64,000 bases of DNA from Anaerolineae bacterium (GCA_022843745.1 JALHNB010000006.1:137714-201713), one strand, 5' to 3'. Counted from the stretch's first letter, positions 42,591-52,471 are shown. The notes: a model not told the origin generated them from the letters alone. A program made the numbers and translations.

Positions 42591-42593
42591 GGT

Positions 42594-42902
42594 TTACTCT
42601 CCCTCGCCCGGTTCTTCGGTAATATCACCAGCTATCGGCTCTAGAACTTTATTGCCGGTATCCTGGATAACTTCTTCGACAACCCAACGCTTGAGCTTGC
42701 TGAGGGGTTTGCTTTCGACCAACCGCACCAGACTGCCAACCGGGATCGCGTTGCTTTCATCGTGTGCATAAACTTTTTGAGTAAAGCGCACGACTTTCTT
42801 GTAAATACGATGCTGTTTATTGATTTCGATGGAAACAACGACGGTTTTTTCCATCTTGTTGCTCACCACTCGGCCTATCAGCCGACGACGATTATTAGCC
42901 AT
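42594..42902 (-). CDS. rpsQ: 30S ribosomal protein S17 (uS17)
   Basis: OB-fold protein of 102 residues. RRLIGRVVSNKMEKTVVVSI, KVYAHDESNAIPVGSLVRLV and ESKPLSKLKRWVVEEVIQD are typical. The C-terminal tail is extended by about 15 residues with an acidic end. It overlaps the rpmC stop by eight bases. Confidence 0.97.
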   Translation of the reverse strand: MANNRRRLIGRVVSNKMEKTVVVSIEINKQHRIYKKVVRFTQKVYAHDESNAIPVGSLVRLVESKPLSKLKRWVVEEVIQDTGNKVLEPIAGDITEEPGEGE

Positions 42903-43119
42903 TTTGCTTTTCCTTGCTCGCCGCTTCAGCAGCCAGTTGCCGCTCGCGGATAACCGTCTTCAACCGGGCGATGTCACGCCGGGTATAACGGATGACATTC
43001 TGGTTTTCCAGGTTGCCAGCAGCTTCTTGAAACCGCAGATTGAAAAGCGACTGCTTCAAATCTTCGATTTCGTTCAAGAGTTGCTCGTCAGACATGTCGC
43101 GAATCGCACGTACATCCAT
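42895..43119 (-). CDS. rpmC: 50S ribosomal protein L29 (uL29)
   Basis: Helical protein at the tunnel exit, 74 residues. IRDMSDEQLLNEIEDLKQSL, FNLRFQEAAGNLENQNVIRY and RRDIARLKTVIRERQL follow the family pattern. The ATG overlaps the rplP stop as TAATG. Confidence 0.97.
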   Translation of the reverse strand: MDVRAIRDMSDEQLLNEIEDLKQSLFNLRFQEAAGNLENQNVIRYTRRDIARLKTVIRERQLAAEAASKEKQNG

Positions 43120-43553
43120 TAGCTCACCTCCAAACCGGAGATGGGATCAATACGCTTGATAAAGCGTGTCTTGCAAGGCAGCTTGAATGAGGCCAGACGC
43201 AGCGCTTCACGCGCTTCTTCTTCGCTGATACCGCCCATTTCGAACAGCACACGTCCCGGCTTAATCACGGAGACCCAAAATTCAACGGCACCTTTACCGT
43301 TACCCATACGGGTTTCGGCAGCTTTCTTGGTGACAGGCTTGTCCGGGAAAACACGAATCCACACTTTCCCACGACGCTTGATATAGCGCACCATCGTCCG
43401 GCGTGCCGCTTCGATCTGGCGGCTGGTCAACCAGACCGGCTCCGTCGCTTGCAGGCCAAATTCGCCGAAAGATACCACCGTGCCGCGCGATTCCTTGCCG
43501 GTCATGCGCCCACGATTTTGCTTGCGCCACTTAACACGTTTTGGCATTAACAT
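43119..43553 (-). CDS. rplP: 50S ribosomal protein L16 (uL16)
   Basis: Late-assembly protein near the A site, 144 residues. [60 protein letters not shown] and [20 protein letters not shown] identify it. I keep ATG 43553 with GAGGAG 9 nt upstream, giving the common MLMPKR start. Confidence 0.98.
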   Translation of the reverse strand: MLMPKRVKWRKQNRGRMTGKESRGTVVSFGEFGLQATEPVWLTSRQIEAARRTMVRYIKRRGKVWIRVFPDKPVTKKAAETRMGNGKGAVEFWVSVIKPGRVLFEMGGISEEEAREALRLASFKLPCKTRFIKRIDPISGLEVS

Positions 43554-43572
43554 TTACTTGTACTCCTCAAAA

Positions 43573-44250
43573 CTAGGCGCTGAACGTCTCTTTGGGCGGC
43601 TCAACGGGTGGCAGCTCCATCTTCAGAATTTCGCCCTTATAGACCCAAACTTTGACACCGATGCGCCCGAATGTTGTCAGCGCTTCTGCGGTACCATAAT
43701 CGACATTGGCACGCAGCGTATTACGCGGGATCCGGCCTTCACTCTGCCATTCACGGCGTGCCATATCCGCGCCAGCGAGACGACCACTGACTTCGATACG
43801 GATACCCTCGGCACCCTGACGCATCGCCTGCCCAATCGCACGCTTGATCGCGCGGCTGTGACCGATACGACGCATAAGCTGACCCGCGATATTTTCGGCA
43901 ACCAGGGTGGCATCCAGATCGGGCTTATCGATCTCCGTCACTTCAACTTTGACTTTCTTGCCGCCTGTTAAGGCTTCCAGGTCAGTACGCAGTTTCTTGA
44001 CGGCTTCACCCTTACGACCAATAACGATGCCGGGGCGGGCGGTGTGGATATTCACCAGCAGTTGGTTGGGGTAGCGCTCGATTTCAATTCGCGAAATTCC
44101 GGCACGTTCGCTGTCATGTTTGACAAAGCGGCGAATTTTGAAATCTTCTTGCAGCAGCTCTGTGAAACGGTTGCCTTCGGCATACCAGCGAGCGTCCCAA
44201 TCGCGATTAACTTTTAAACGGAACCCAATCGGATGAACTTTACGACCCAT
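43573..44250 (-). CDS. rpsC: 30S ribosomal protein S3 (uS3)
   Basis: mRNA-entry protein with a KH domain, 225 residues. GRKVHPIGFRLKVNRDWDAR, the KH loop VNIHTARPGIVIGRKGEAVK, GIRIEVSGRLAGADMARREW and VDYGTAEALTTFGRIGVKVW are clear. It lies one base after the rplV stop. Confidence 0.98.
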   Translation of the reverse strand: MGRKVHPIGFRLKVNRDWDARWYAEGNRFTELLQEDFKIRRFVKHDSERAGISRIEIERYPNQLLVNIHTARPGIVIGRKGEAVKKLRTDLEALTGGKKVKVEVTEIDKPDLDATLVAENIAGQLMRRIGHSRAIKRAIGQAMRQGAEGIRIEVSGRLAGADMARREWQSEGRIPRNTLRANVDYGTAEALTTFGRIGVKVWVYKGEILKMELPPVEPPKETFSA

Positions 44251-44251
44251 A

Positions 44252-44596
44252 CTATTTCCCTTCTCGCTCAGCCAGGATGACCGTCAGATGTGAAGTGCGG
44301 CGAATACGTGGCTTATAGCGACCACGTGCTCCGGCTTTCATACGCTTCAGGACAGGCCCTGCGTCGGCAAATATTGTGGCGACGTATAAGTTATCCCGCT
44401 TCAGATCCATATTGTTTTCCGCGTTGGCAACCGCCGACGCCATCGTCTTACTGACGATTTCGGCGCCTTTTTGCGGCATAAATTTCAACACGGTCAATGC
44501 TTGCTCTGCGCTCATGCCACGAACCTGGTCACAAACCAGACGCAGCTTTTGCGGCGAGATCATCACATAACGATTAATTGCGCGTGCTTCAGCCAT
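44252..44596 (-). CDS. rplV: 50S ribosomal protein L22 (uL22)
   Basis: Tunnel-wall protein, 114 residues. YVMISPQKLRLVCDQVRGMS, MASAVANAENNMDLKRDNLY, IFADAGPVLKRMKAGARGRY and KPRIRRTSHLTVIL are universal. It starts 9 nt after rpsS. Confidence 0.97.
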   Translation of the reverse strand: MAEARAINRYVMISPQKLRLVCDQVRGMSAEQALTVLKFMPQKGAEIVSKTMASAVANAENNMDLKRDNLYVATIFADAGPVLKRMKAGARGRYKPRIRRTSHLTVILAEREGK

Positions 44597-44605
44597 GATG
44601 CGCTC

Positions 44606-44878
44606 CTACTTCTTCTTTTTCTCGGCCAGATGACCGCGATAAGTGCGTGTTGGAGCGAATTCGCCCAGCTTATGTCCCACCATATTTTCGGTGACATAAA
44701 TCGGGACGTGGCGACGGCCATCATGTACACCAATCGTATGACCGACCATCTGCGGGAAAATCGTACTCGCCCGGCTCCAGGTACGGATGACGACTTTTTT
44801 ATTTTCGTCATTCAGCTTCTCAACTTTTTTGAGAAGTTTCGGGCTTATAAAAGGCCCTTTTTTCAGTGAACGTGACAT
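44606..44878 (-). CDS. rpsS: 30S ribosomal protein S19 (uS19)
   Basis: Head protein of 90 residues. [60 protein letters not shown] and [14 protein letters not shown] match S19 throughout. The gap to rplB upstream (86 nt) is unusually long for this cluster and full of short repeats. Confidence 0.98.
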   Translation of the reverse strand: MSRSLKKGPFISPKLLKKVEKLNDENKKVVIRTWSRASTIFPQMVGHTIGVHDGRRHVPIYVTENMVGHKLGEFAPTRTYRGHLAEKKKK

Positions 44879-44891
44879 ACTATTTCCTCTT

Positions 44892-44961
44892 AGCTATCAG
44901 CTTGTCAGCTCGTCAGCTCGTCAACTTTCAGGTTTTAGCTGAGTGCTGACCGCTGACCGCT
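44892..44961. repeat. Short iterated CAGCTNGTCAGC / GCTGACC repeats
   Basis: Within 70 nt the motif AGCTNGTC is iterated (CAGCTTGTCAGCTCGTCAGC, then TCGTCAAC), followed by GCTGAGTGCTGACCGCTGAC. This fills most of the rplB-rpsS gap. A similar GCTGAAAGC/GCTGATTGC run is at 59397. Confidence 0.7.
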
Positions 44962-44964
44962 CTT

Positions 44965-45798
44965 TTAGCGACGTTTGCCACGCCGACGAACGATAAATTT
45001 ATCGGTGCGTGCGTTGACACGGGTACGCTTGCCCAATGCGGGTTTACCCCAGGGAGTCTTGGGACCAGGCATACCGATACCTGTACGGCCTTCACCACCA
45101 CCATGAGGATGTGATGCAGGATCCATCGCGCTACCGCGTACAGTAGGACGCCAGCCTTTCCAACGGTTACGACCAGCCTTGCCCAGCTTGACGTTACCAT
45201 GTTCGGTGTTGCCCACTTGTCCGATTGTCGCCATGCAGCGCTCGTGAATTAAACGTACTTCGCCACTGGGCATACGCACCTGGGCATAAATACCTTCCTT
45301 CGCCAACAACTGCGCGGAAACACCTGCCGAACGCGCCAACTGACCACCCTGACCGGGAAGCAGTTCGATGTTATGAATCTGCGTACCTACCGGGATGTCC
45401 TTAATCGCCATCGCATCGCCGACGCGAAGGTTCGCGTTTGCGCCGTTGCCGACGGTATCGCCAACGCGCAGTCCCAACGGAGCGATAATGTAGCGCTTCT
45501 CGCCATCTTCATAGCGCAGCAGGGCAATACGCGATGAGCGATTCGGATCGTATTCAATCGTTGCGACCTGGGCGGTGCAATCGAATTTATTGCGTTTGAA
45601 ATCAATAATACGATAACGCCGCCGATGACCACCACCACGATGGCGGATCGTGATTCTACCCGTGTTATTGCGACCACCATGCTTACGCAGGGCCTCGGTC
45701 AGCGAACGCTCCGGGTGTGAACGGGTGATTTCCTCAAAGCTGTGGCCCGTCATATCCCGGCGGCCTGCCGAGGTGGGCTTGTAAACTTTTACCGGCAT
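44965..45798 (-). CDS. rplB: 50S ribosomal protein L2 (uL2)
   Basis: Essential for subunit association and peptidyl-transferase activity, 277 residues. [40 protein letters not shown] and the catalytic-region [20 protein letters not shown] are present, the last containing the universally conserved histidine. It follows rplW by 16 nt. Confidence 0.98.
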   Translation of the reverse strand: MPVKVYKPTSAGRRDMTGHSFEEITRSHPERSLTEALRKHGGRNNTGRITIRHRGGGHRRRYRIIDFKRNKFDCTAQVATIEYDPNRSSRIALLRYEDGEKRYIIAPLGLRVGDTVGNGANANLRVGDAMAIKDIPVGTQIHNIELLPGQGGQLARSAGVSAQLLAKEGIYAQVRMPSGEVRLIHERCMATIGQVGNTEHGNVKLGKAGRNRWKGWRPTVRGSAMDPASHPHGGGEGRTGIGMPGPKTPWGKPALGKRTRVNARTDKFIVRRRGKRR

Positions 45799-45814
45799 AA
45801 CATTTTCACCTTAA

Positions 45815-46111
45815 CTACGGGTTAAACAACTCGATGGTGTCGCCTTCATTCAGCGTCACAACGGCTTTTTTCCACTGCTTGGAGCGCATGTACCAGTTGC
45901 GGCCACGACGACCTCGCTTGGCAGGCATCACCATCGTGTTCACCTTCGTCACGCTCACCTCAAAGATAACCTCAACGGCCTCTTTAATCTGAATCTTATT
46001 GGCTTCCTGCGCGACTTCGAACACAAACTGATTTAATTCATCCGATTGGATGCTTGATTTTTCGGTAATCACGGGACGGCGGATCACGTCGTAAATGTGC
46101 AGTTCTGCCAT
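45815..46111 (-). CDS. rplW: 50S ribosomal protein L23 (uL23)
   Basis: Tunnel-exit protein that docks trigger factor and SRP, 98 residues. VIRRPVITEKSSIQSDELNQ, FVFEVAQEANKIQIKEAVE and VNTMVMPAKRGRRGRNWYMR are typical. It follows rplD by four bases. Confidence 0.97.
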   Translation of the reverse strand: MAELHIYDVIRRPVITEKSSIQSDELNQFVFEVAQEANKIQIKEAVEVIFEVSVTKVNTMVMPAKRGRRGRNWYMRSKQWKKAVVTLNEGDTIELFNP

Positions 46112-46115
46112 AATA

Positions 46116-46745
46116 TTAGCTCTCCTGTCCCCAGATCAACTTAATCACATCCAGCGCATCCAGCGGCACGATAACCTTATCGTATTGCAGGAGATCGCGG
46201 ATATTCAGATAGCTTGCCCGCAGTGTTTTTGCGTTGGGCAGGTTATTGACGCTGCGCTGCACGTTCTCGTTTGTCTCGGCGACCAGTACCAGCGTTTTAA
46301 CATCGCCAGCCAGTGCGCCCAGGATAGTTTTCATTTGCTTGGTCTTGGGCGTATCCAGACTCAGCTTATCGACAAACACAAGCTGCTGATCGCGCAGGAG
46401 GGCGCTCAAAGTTGCACGAATGGCCTGACGGCGCATTTTCTTTGGCATACCCTTGGTGTATTTGCGCGGGTGCGGTCCATGTGCGACACCGCCACCGACG
46501 AAAATCGGCGCACTCTGCGCACCGTGACGTGCACGACCTGTACCTTTTTGGCGATACCATTTCGCTTTTGTCAGGTTGATTTCACTGCGATCAAGCGTAT
46601 TGTGCGTACCTAAACGGATATGAGCCATCTGACGCACATAGGCCTGATGCATCAAACCCGTGTTGATTTCGACTTCAAAAATATCACTCGGCAAATCAAT
46701 TTTCTTGATTTCCTTACCGTTTTGATCCATTACTGGAACTTGCAT
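46116..46745 (-). CDS. rplD: 50S ribosomal protein L4 (uL4)
   Basis: Tunnel protein, S10 operon autoregulator in E. coli. The 209-residue product has RSEINLTKAKWYRQKGTGRA, RHGAQSAPIFVGGGVAHGPH and PRKYTKGMPKKMRRQAIRAT, the tunnel-loop landmarks. It follows rplC by 22 nt with GGAG upstream. Confidence 0.97.
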   Translation of the reverse strand: MQVPVMDQNGKEIKKIDLPSDIFEVEINTGLMHQAYVRQMAHIRLGTHNTLDRSEINLTKAKWYRQKGTGRARHGAQSAPIFVGGGVAHGPHPRKYTKGMPKKMRRQAIRATLSALLRDQQLVFVDKLSLDTPKTKQMKTILGALAGDVKTLVLVAETNENVQRSVNNLPNAKTLRASYLNIRDLLQYDKVIVPLDALDVIKLIWGQES

Positions 46746-46767
46746 GGTGTATCACTCCTTTCCACGT

Positions 46768-47406
46768 CTACCGGCGGCGCGGACGCGCTGGCTTGATTAA
46801 AACGATGCCGCCCTTCGCGCCGGGGACAGAACCCCGCACAGCGATCAGGTTGCGTTCCGCATCGACCAGTACCACTTCAAGGTTCTGAGTGGTAACACGA
46901 TCATTGCCCATCCGCCCAGCCATGGGCAGCCCTTTAATAGTACGACCAGGGTTTGTGCCTGCACCCACCGAACCCGGTGCGCGCTCACGGTCAGATTGAC
47001 CATGTGTCTTAGGCTGGCGATGAAAATTATGACGCTTGATCGTACCGGCGAAGCCTCGGCCTTTACTGGTACCGATCACGTCCACACGCTCACCTTTTTC
47101 GAAGGCGTCTGCGTTAATCTGCTGGCCTTCCTGCACATCAACCTGGTCAGCCAGGATACGGAACTCTCGCAAGTGCCGTAAGGCTGGCAAATTATTGCGG
47201 CCCAGATGACCGAGTTGGCCTTTGGTCAGGCGTTGTGGCTTCGTTACGCCAAAACCCAACTGTACAGCCACGTAGCCATCTTTTTCTGCCGTGCGTACCT
47301 GTGTTACATAGCATGGCCCTGCTTCAAGGACAGTCACAGGAATGACATTGCCCTTTTCGTCAAAAATCTGGGTCATGCCCACTTTTTTACCAATCATACC
47401 CTTCAA
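46768..47406 (-). CDS. rplC: 50S ribosomal protein L3 (uL3)
   Basis: Early-assembly protein near the peptidyl-transferase centre, 212 residues. [40 protein letters not shown] and [20 protein letters not shown] are L3 signatures. The start is TTG at 47406, supported by GGAGG 7 nt upstream; the next ATG (47397) would be too far from it. Confidence 0.97.
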   Translation of the reverse strand: MKGMIGKKVGMTQIFDEKGNVIPVTVLEAGPCYVTQVRTAEKDGYVAVQLGFGVTKPQRLTKGQLGHLGRNNLPALRHLREFRILADQVDVQEGQQINADAFEKGERVDVIGTSKGRGFAGTIKRHNFHRQPKTHGQSDRERAPGSVGAGTNPGRTIKGLPMAGRMGNDRVTTQNLEVVLVDAERNLIAVRGSVPGAKGGIVLIKPARPRRR

Positions 47407-47486
47407 AATCTTGCCTCCAATGAGATGCTCGCGCCGTAATCAAACGCGCTCCAGATACGCATCCCCATTCATGATTATGCGAATTG

Positions 47487-47505
47487 GCGGGTTGGGTTAA
47501 CCCGC
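47487..47505 (-). other. Hairpin in the rpsJ-rplC gap
   Basis: GCGGGTT and AACCCGC form a perfect 7-bp stem with a 5-nt loop, 8 nt after the rpsJ stop. No T-run follows. The rest of the 106-nt gap shows no gene. It may stabilise the upstream mRNA end or modulate readthrough into rplC. Confidence 0.55.
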
Positions 47506-47512
47506 ATACGCC

Positions 47513-47824
47513 TTAAATCTTAATCTCAATATCCACACCGGCGGGCAAGTTGAGACGCATGAGCGTATCAATGGTCTTGCTATCTGGATCCAGCACATCG
47601 ATCAGGCGCTTGTGCGTCCGAATCTCGAAATGCTCCTGAGAGTCTTTATCAATGAACGGCGAACGCCGCACGGTAAAGCGCTCCAGGCGAGTCGGCAGCG
47701 GCACGGGTCCCACGACACGTGCGCCAGTGCGCTCTGCCGTTTCGACAATGCGCTGCGCAGACTGATCGAGTACCCGGTGGTCATAGGCCTTAAGCCGAAT
47801 ACGAATTTTGCTCTTAACAACCAT
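47513..47824 (-). CDS. rpsJ: 30S ribosomal protein S10 (uS10)
   Basis: Head protein and NusE transcription factor, 103 residues. [40 protein letters not shown] and [20 protein letters not shown] are universal. I choose ATG 47824 with AAGGAA upstream; the longer frame to 47896 would translate the tuf-rpsJ hairpins. Confidence 0.98.
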   Translation of the reverse strand: MVVKSKIRIRLKAYDHRVLDQSAQRIVETAERTGARVVGPVPLPTRLERFTVRRSPFIDKDSQEHFEIRTHKRLIDVLDPDSKTIDTLMRLNLPAGVDIEIKI

Positions 47825-47838
47825 ATCGAAATTCCTTG

Positions 47839-47899
47839 AGACAGCGCCGCTGTCTATGGTAGGAGATGCCGGGAGCTTGGTGTTGCCTCCCGGCATCTC
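47839..47899 (-). other. Two tandem hairpins in the tuf-rpsJ gap
   Basis: On the minus strand the first hairpin has a perfect 13-bp stem (GAGATGCCGGGAG with CTCCCGGCATCTC, at 47863-47875 and 47887-47899) and an 11-nt loop. The second (47839-47855) has stem AGACAG/CTGTCT with a 5-nt loop, just before the rpsJ ribosome-binding site. Neither is followed by a T-run. Confidence 0.8.
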
Positions 47900-47928
47900 T
47901 TAATCTGTCTGATGAATTTACGAGCGCC

Positions 47929-49122
47929 CTACTTCAGAATTTCGGTAATGACGCCTGCGCCGACTGTCAAGCCGCCTTCGCGGATCGCGAATTTGGAGCC
48001 TTTTTCCAACGCCACTGGGGTAATCAATTCGACTTCCAGGTTCACGTTGTCGCCGGGCATCACCATCTCGACGCCTTCAGGAAGGGTAATCGTGCCGGTC
48101 ACATCCATTGTGCGGATGTAGAACTGAGGACGATAGCCGGGGAAGAATGCCTTGTGGCGTCCACCCTCTTCGCGCTTCAGGACGTACACTTCGCTCATGA
48201 ATTTCTTGTGCGGGGTGATGCTCTTGGGTTTCGCCAGCACCATACCACGTTCAATCTGTTCACGGGTCACACCACGCAGGAGGATACCCGCGTTGTCACC
48301 AGCGGTAGCAGCGTCCAGTTCCTTATGGAACATTTCGATGCCAGTGATGATGGTCTTCATGATTTCGTCGCGGAGGCCAATAATCTCGACTTCCTCGCCC
48401 TTAATCATCTGACCGCGCTCAACACGACCCGTCACAACCGTACCACGACCCTTGATCGAGAACACGTCTTCGACGGGCATCAGGAAGGGCTTGTCCACTT
48501 CACGTACCGGGGTCGGAATCCACTTATCAACCGCATCCATCAAGTCAATGATGGGCTTGTATTCCGGCGCGTTGATGTCCGTGCTGTTCGACTCGTAAGC
48601 CTTCAGCGCCGAACCGCGAATGATCGGGGTGTCACCAGCGAATCCGTAGCTTTCCAGCAGTTCCGAAAGTTCCAGTTCGACCAGTTCCAACAGTTCCGGG
48701 TCGTCCATCTGGTCAATTTTATTCAGGAAAATGACCATCGCTGGCACTTCTACCTGACGGGCGAGCAGCACGTGTTCGCGAGTCTGGGGCATGGGGCCAT
48801 CAGGAGCGCTCACCACGAGGATCGCGCCGTCCATCTGTGCCGCGCCAGTGATCATATTCTTGATATAATCACGATGGCCTGGGCAGTCCACGTGAGCATA
48901 GTGACGAATGTCCGTCTCATACTCGACGTGACGAATATTGATGGTGATACCGCGAGCCTTTTCCTCTGGCGCGTTGTCGATATCTTCATACTTCATCAGT
49001 TCGGCTTTGCCCTTCAGGCCCAGCACTTTTGTAATCGTCGCGGTCAGAGTGGTTTTGCCATGGTCTACGTGACCAATCGTCCCAATATTGACATGGGGTT
49101 TGTTACGTTCAAACTTTGCCAT
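47929..49122 (-). CDS. tuf: Elongation factor Tu
   Basis: GTPase that brings aminoacyl-tRNA to the ribosome, 397 residues. P-loop [20 protein letters not shown], the switch I region [16 protein letters not shown], switch [22 protein letters not shown] and [16 protein letters not shown] are intact. The histidine of PGH (GTP hydrolysis) is present. One copy lies in this window, between fusA and rpsJ. Confidence 0.99.
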   Translation of the reverse strand: MAKFERNKPHVNIGTIGHVDHGKTTLTATITKVLGLKGKAELMKYEDIDNAPEEKARGITINIRHVEYETDIRHYAHVDCPGHRDYIKNMITGAAQMDGAILVVSAPDGPMPQTREHVLLARQVEVPAMVIFLNKIDQMDDPELLELVELELSELLESYGFAGDTPIIRGSALKAYESNSTDINAPEYKPIIDLMDAVDKWIPTPVREVDKPFLMPVEDVFSIKGRGTVVTGRVERGQMIKGEEVEIIGLRDEIMKTIITGIEMFHKELDAATAGDNAGILLRGVTREQIERGMVLAKPKSITPHKKFMSEVYVLKREEGGRHKAFFPGYRPQFYIRTMDVTGTITLPEGVEMVMPGDNVNLEVELITPVALEKGSKFAIREGGLTVGAGVITEILK

Positions 49123-49159
49123 TCTATATCCTCTTAATCTTTCTGTTCTTAGATTATCC

Positions 49160-49175
49160 AGCGTCCGTAGACGCT
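49160..49175 (-). other. UACG-tetraloop hairpin in the fusA-tuf gap
   Basis: On the minus strand AGCGTC-TACG-GACGCT forms a 6-bp stem closed by a C(UACG)G tetraloop, an especially stable UNCG type. It lies between the fusA stop and the tuf start. Confidence 0.65.
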
Positions 49176-49186
49176 TCTACAACGTT

Positions 49187-51289
49187 CTAACGTCCACCCT
49201 TGACGACTTCTTCAGCGACAGATTGGGGGGCGACAGAATACTTCTCAAATTCCATTGTAAAACTGCCACGTCCCTGGGTCATATTGCGCACCTGGGTCGC
49301 ATAACCAAACATCTCGCCCAGGGGGACATTTGCACGCACAGCGGTTGCGCCGGAACGTGTATCCATACCCAGGATGATACCGCGGCGTGATGACAGATCA
49401 CCGACGACTGAGCCAGTGTATTCATCCGGCACGTTCACTTCAACCTTCATGGTCGGCTCGAGCAAAACAGGTTTGCCCTTCTGTATGCCTTCTTTGAAGC
49501 ACATCGAGCCAGCGATTTTGAATGCCATTTCACTGGAGTCTACGTCATGGTATGCGCCGTCTACGAGCGTGGCTTTGACGCCAACGACCTGATACCCGGC
49601 AAGTACGCCACCTTGAGCAGCCTCACGCAGACCACTTTCAGTCGGCTTGATGAATTCTTTGGGAACAGTGCCACCTTTGGTGCCATCAACCCACAATATA
49701 CCGTCTTTTGCCAGCGGCGTTTCTTCTTCGGTGAGGGGATCGAATTCGATTACCACACGGGCATATTGACCCGAACCACCTGTCTGGCGCTTGAATGTGG
49801 TATCAACGCGGGCGGACTTGGTGATGGTTTCACGATAAGCCACACGCGGACGACCAACAGTCGCCTGGACGTTGAATTCGCGCATCATGCGGTCAACCAA
49901 GACCTCAAGATGCAGTTCGCCCATACCCTTGATTTTGGTCTGACCGAGCTTGTCATCCACTTCAATTTTGAAAGTGGGATCTTCTTCAGCCAGGCGACGG
50001 AGAGCGATACCCATCTTATCCTGGTCGCCCTTGCTGTTCGGCTCGATAGCGACCTCGATGACGGGATCGGGGAAGGTGATCTTCTCCAGCACAATCTGCT
50101 TGTCCGGGTCGGACAGCGTATCGCCTGTGAAAGTATCCTTCATACCGAGAATAGCAGCGATGTCGCCTGCATGAACTTCTTCGAGGTCATCACGGCGATC
50201 CGCGAACATACGCACGATACGACCAATACGTTCACGATGGCCTTTGCTGGTGTTCACCAACATCGAGCCAGCCTTGACCACGCCGGAATAAACACGGAAA
50301 AACGCCAAACGTCCTACATAGGGGTCAGTGATGATCTTGAAGACCAGCGCCGCCACAGGCTCATCGTCCGAAGCCTCACGAATGACTTCTTCTTCGGTCT
50401 TGGGATGAATGCCCTTCACAGGAGGAATATCCAGCGGCGAAGGCAGGAAATCAATCACGCGATCCAGCATCAGTTGAACGCCCTTGTTGCGCAAGGCAGA
50501 ACCGCACAATACCGGATGCACCTTGCCAGCAATCGTTGCTGCACGCAGCGCACCGAGCAGATCGTCATTGTTGATCGCTTCTTCCATCAGGTATTTTTCC
50601 GTCAGGAAATCGTCACTTTCGACAATGCGCTCAATCATCTGTGTGCGCCGGGTTTCGGCTTCTTCACGATGACTTTCAGGGATGGGATGACGTTCAATGG
50701 TCGTTCCCATTTCGCCGCTGAATGTGACCAGTTCCATCGAGAACAGGTCAATAATGCCGCCAAAATCCGCACCTTCGCCGTAGGGCATCTGGATGACAAC
50801 CGGATTCCCGCTGAGCCGATCCACGATCATATCGACACAGCGTTGGAAATTTGCGCCCGTGCGATCAATTTTATTGATAAAGCACATACGCGGCACATTA
50901 TATTGATTGGCCTGACGCCAAACGGTTTCGGACTGCGGCTCGACACCTGCTACGCCATCGAATACGACCACACCGCCGTCGAGTACACGCAAACTGCGCT
51001 GCACTTCAGCGGTAAAGTCCACGTGGCCTGGGGTATCAATCACGTTAATCTGATGGTCGCGCCAGCTCGCAGTGATCGCGGCAGCCGTAATGGTGATACC
51101 ACGTTCACGTTCCTGCGGCATATAGTCCGTCGTCGCCGCACCATCATGTACTTCACCGATTTTATGAACCATGCCGGTATAATAAAGCACACGCTCAGTA
51201 GTCGTGGTTTTACCAGCATCAATATGGGCGATAATGCCGATATTGCGAACTTTATTCAGATCCAGAGCATTTTCAGCTTTTTTAGCCAT
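49187..51289 (-). CDS. fusA: Elongation factor G
   Basis: Translocation GTPase, 700 residues with the usual five domains. P-loop [20 protein letters not shown], switch [35 protein letters not shown], domain [22 protein letters not shown] and domain [21 protein letters not shown] are present. It follows rpsG by 62 nt. Confidence 0.99.
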   Translation of the reverse strand: MAKKAENALDLNKVRNIGIIAHIDAGKTTTTERVLYYTGMVHKIGEVHDGAATTDYMPQERERGITITAAAITASWRDHQINVIDTPGHVDFTAEVQRSLRVLDGGVVVFDGVAGVEPQSETVWRQANQYNVPRMCFINKIDRTGANFQRCVDMIVDRLSGNPVVIQMPYGEGADFGGIIDLFSMELVTFSGEMGTTIERHPIPESHREEAETRRTQMIERIVESDDFLTEKYLMEEAINNDDLLGALRAATIAGKVHPVLCGSALRNKGVQLMLDRVIDFLPSPLDIPPVKGIHPKTEEEVIREASDDEPVAALVFKIITDPYVGRLAFFRVYSGVVKAGSMLVNTSKGHRERIGRIVRMFADRRDDLEEVHAGDIAAILGMKDTFTGDTLSDPDKQIVLEKITFPDPVIEVAIEPNSKGDQDKMGIALRRLAEEDPTFKIEVDDKLGQTKIKGMGELHLEVLVDRMMREFNVQATVGRPRVAYRETITKSARVDTTFKRQTGGSGQYARVVIEFDPLTEEETPLAKDGILWVDGTKGGTVPKEFIKPTESGLREAAQGGVLAGYQVVGVKATLVDGAYHDVDSSEMAFKIAGSMCFKEGIQKGKPVLLEPTMKVEVNVPDEYTGSVVGDLSSRRGIILGMDTRSGATAVRANVPLGEMFGYATQVRNMTQGRGSFTMEFEKYSVAPQSVAEEVVKGGR

Positions 51290-51351
51290 TTTCTGGTTTT
51301 TGCATCTCTCTCAAACAACGTCCCGATAGTGAGTCGGGGCAAACTTCAGAA

Positions 51352-51819
51352 CTAGCGGAAGTGAGCGAACGCGCGGTTGGCTTCAGCCATACGATGCGTG
51401 TCGTCCTTTTTCTTCACAGAGTTACCTTGTCCACCAGCGGCATCCATCAATTCGCCTGCCAGCTTTTCCGACATATTACGTCCACCGCGCTTGCGTGAAT
51501 TTTCGAGAATCCAGCGCATTGCCAGCGAGAGTGAACGTTCGTGGGGGACTTCCATTGGAACCTGATAGGTCGAACCACCCACACGCTTCGGCTTGACTTC
51601 AACCGAAGGAGCGACATTGCGCAGCGCCTGCTCAAAAACTTCCAGCGGGTCGCGCTTCATACGCTCTTCAATCATGCCAAACGCATAATACATGATGCCC
51701 TGGGCAACGCTGCGTTTGCCACCATACATCATCCGGTTGATAAACATCGTGACACGCACGCTTTGATATTTTTTATCTGCGGGTACAATCCGCTTCGGCG
51801 GACTTTTACGTCTCGACAT
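51352..51819 (-). CDS. rpsG: 30S ribosomal protein S7 (uS7)
   Basis: 16S rRNA 3'-major-domain initiator protein, 155 residues. RMMYGGKRSVAQGIMYYAFG, EVFEQALRNVAPSVEVKPKR, VGGSTYQVPMEV and GGQGNSVKKKDDTHRMAEAN are typical. It starts 11 nt after rpsL. Confidence 0.98.
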   Translation of the reverse strand: MSRRKSPPKRIVPADKKYQSVRVTMFINRMMYGGKRSVAQGIMYYAFGMIEERMKRDPLEVFEQALRNVAPSVEVKPKRVGGSTYQVPMEVPHERSLSLAMRWILENSRKRGGRNMSEKLAGELMDAAGGQGNSVKKKDDTHRMAEANRAFAHFR

Positions 51820-51830
51820 AATTCAATATC

Positions 51831-52286
51831 CTATTTCTTCTTGCCTTTACCCGCAGCCTCTGGCTGGCCGGGCTTCGGACGTTTTGCACCGTACAAGCTG
51901 CGTCCCTGTTTGCGATTCTTCACGCCATCGGCGTCCAGGGTTCCGCGAACAATGTGGTAACGCACACCTGGTAAATCCTTGACACGACCACCGCGCACGA
52001 GTACGACGCTGTGTTCCTGCAAGCCGTGACCCTCACCAGGGATATAAGCCGTGACTTCGATGAGATTCGTCAGGCGGACACGAGCCACCTTACGTAACGC
52101 CGAATTCGGCTTCTTGGGGGTCATGGTTTTGACCTGGGTGCAAACTCCACGTTTTTGTGGCGCGCCTTTTTGACGGCGTGTGCGCTTCTGCGTATAAGCA
52201 TTGAGCGTATATTGCAGCGCCGGGGCTTTGGTCTTGGTCTTCTTGGCCTTCCGCCCTTTGCGCACCAACTGATTGATGGTTGGCAT
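51831..52286 (-). CDS. rpsL: 30S ribosomal protein S12 (uS12) with an N-terminal-region insertion
   Basis: Decoding-centre protein, 151 residues. [15 protein letters not shown] opens it, and [20 protein letters not shown], then [12 protein letters not shown] and [20 protein letters not shown], are universal. Between APALQ and PQKRGVC it has about 15 extra residues ([16 protein letters not shown]) compared with E. coli S12. The lysine-rich C-terminus is also extended. I choose ATG 52286 with GGAG upstream. It is the first gene of the superoperon. Confidence 0.98.
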   Translation of the reverse strand: MPTINQLVRKGRKAKKTKTKAPALQYTLNAYTQKRTRRQKGAPQKRGVCTQVKTMTPKKPNSALRKVARVRLTNLIEVTAYIPGEGHGLQEHSVVLVRGGRVKDLPGVRYHIVRGTLDADGVKNRKQGRSLYGAKRPKPGQPEAAGKGKKK

Positions 52287-52471
52287 AAAACTCTCCAATA
52301 CTAGCGTTTTCTTCGGGCATGCAAAAAGGCGATCTAAACTACAGAACGCCCATATCTTCCTTACCCTGATGGCGAGCTATCTCGACATGCGAAACGCTTT
52401 CACCATACATCGCTCGGTTGTAGTGGCACGATATTGCCTCCAGTGAGGTTATCTTGCCAGTGTAGGCCGAA

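Noticed and set aside
47825..47896. 24-residue N-terminal extension of S10
   Set aside because: It would translate two intergenic hairpins. Universal S10 alignment begins at ATG 47824, which has its own ribosome-binding site.
49547..51355. 602-codon open frame antisense to fusA, and a 423-codon frame antisense to tuf
   Set aside because: Long antisense frames are common opposite highly biased genes. The products have no recognisable domain, and EF-G and EF-Tu are certain.
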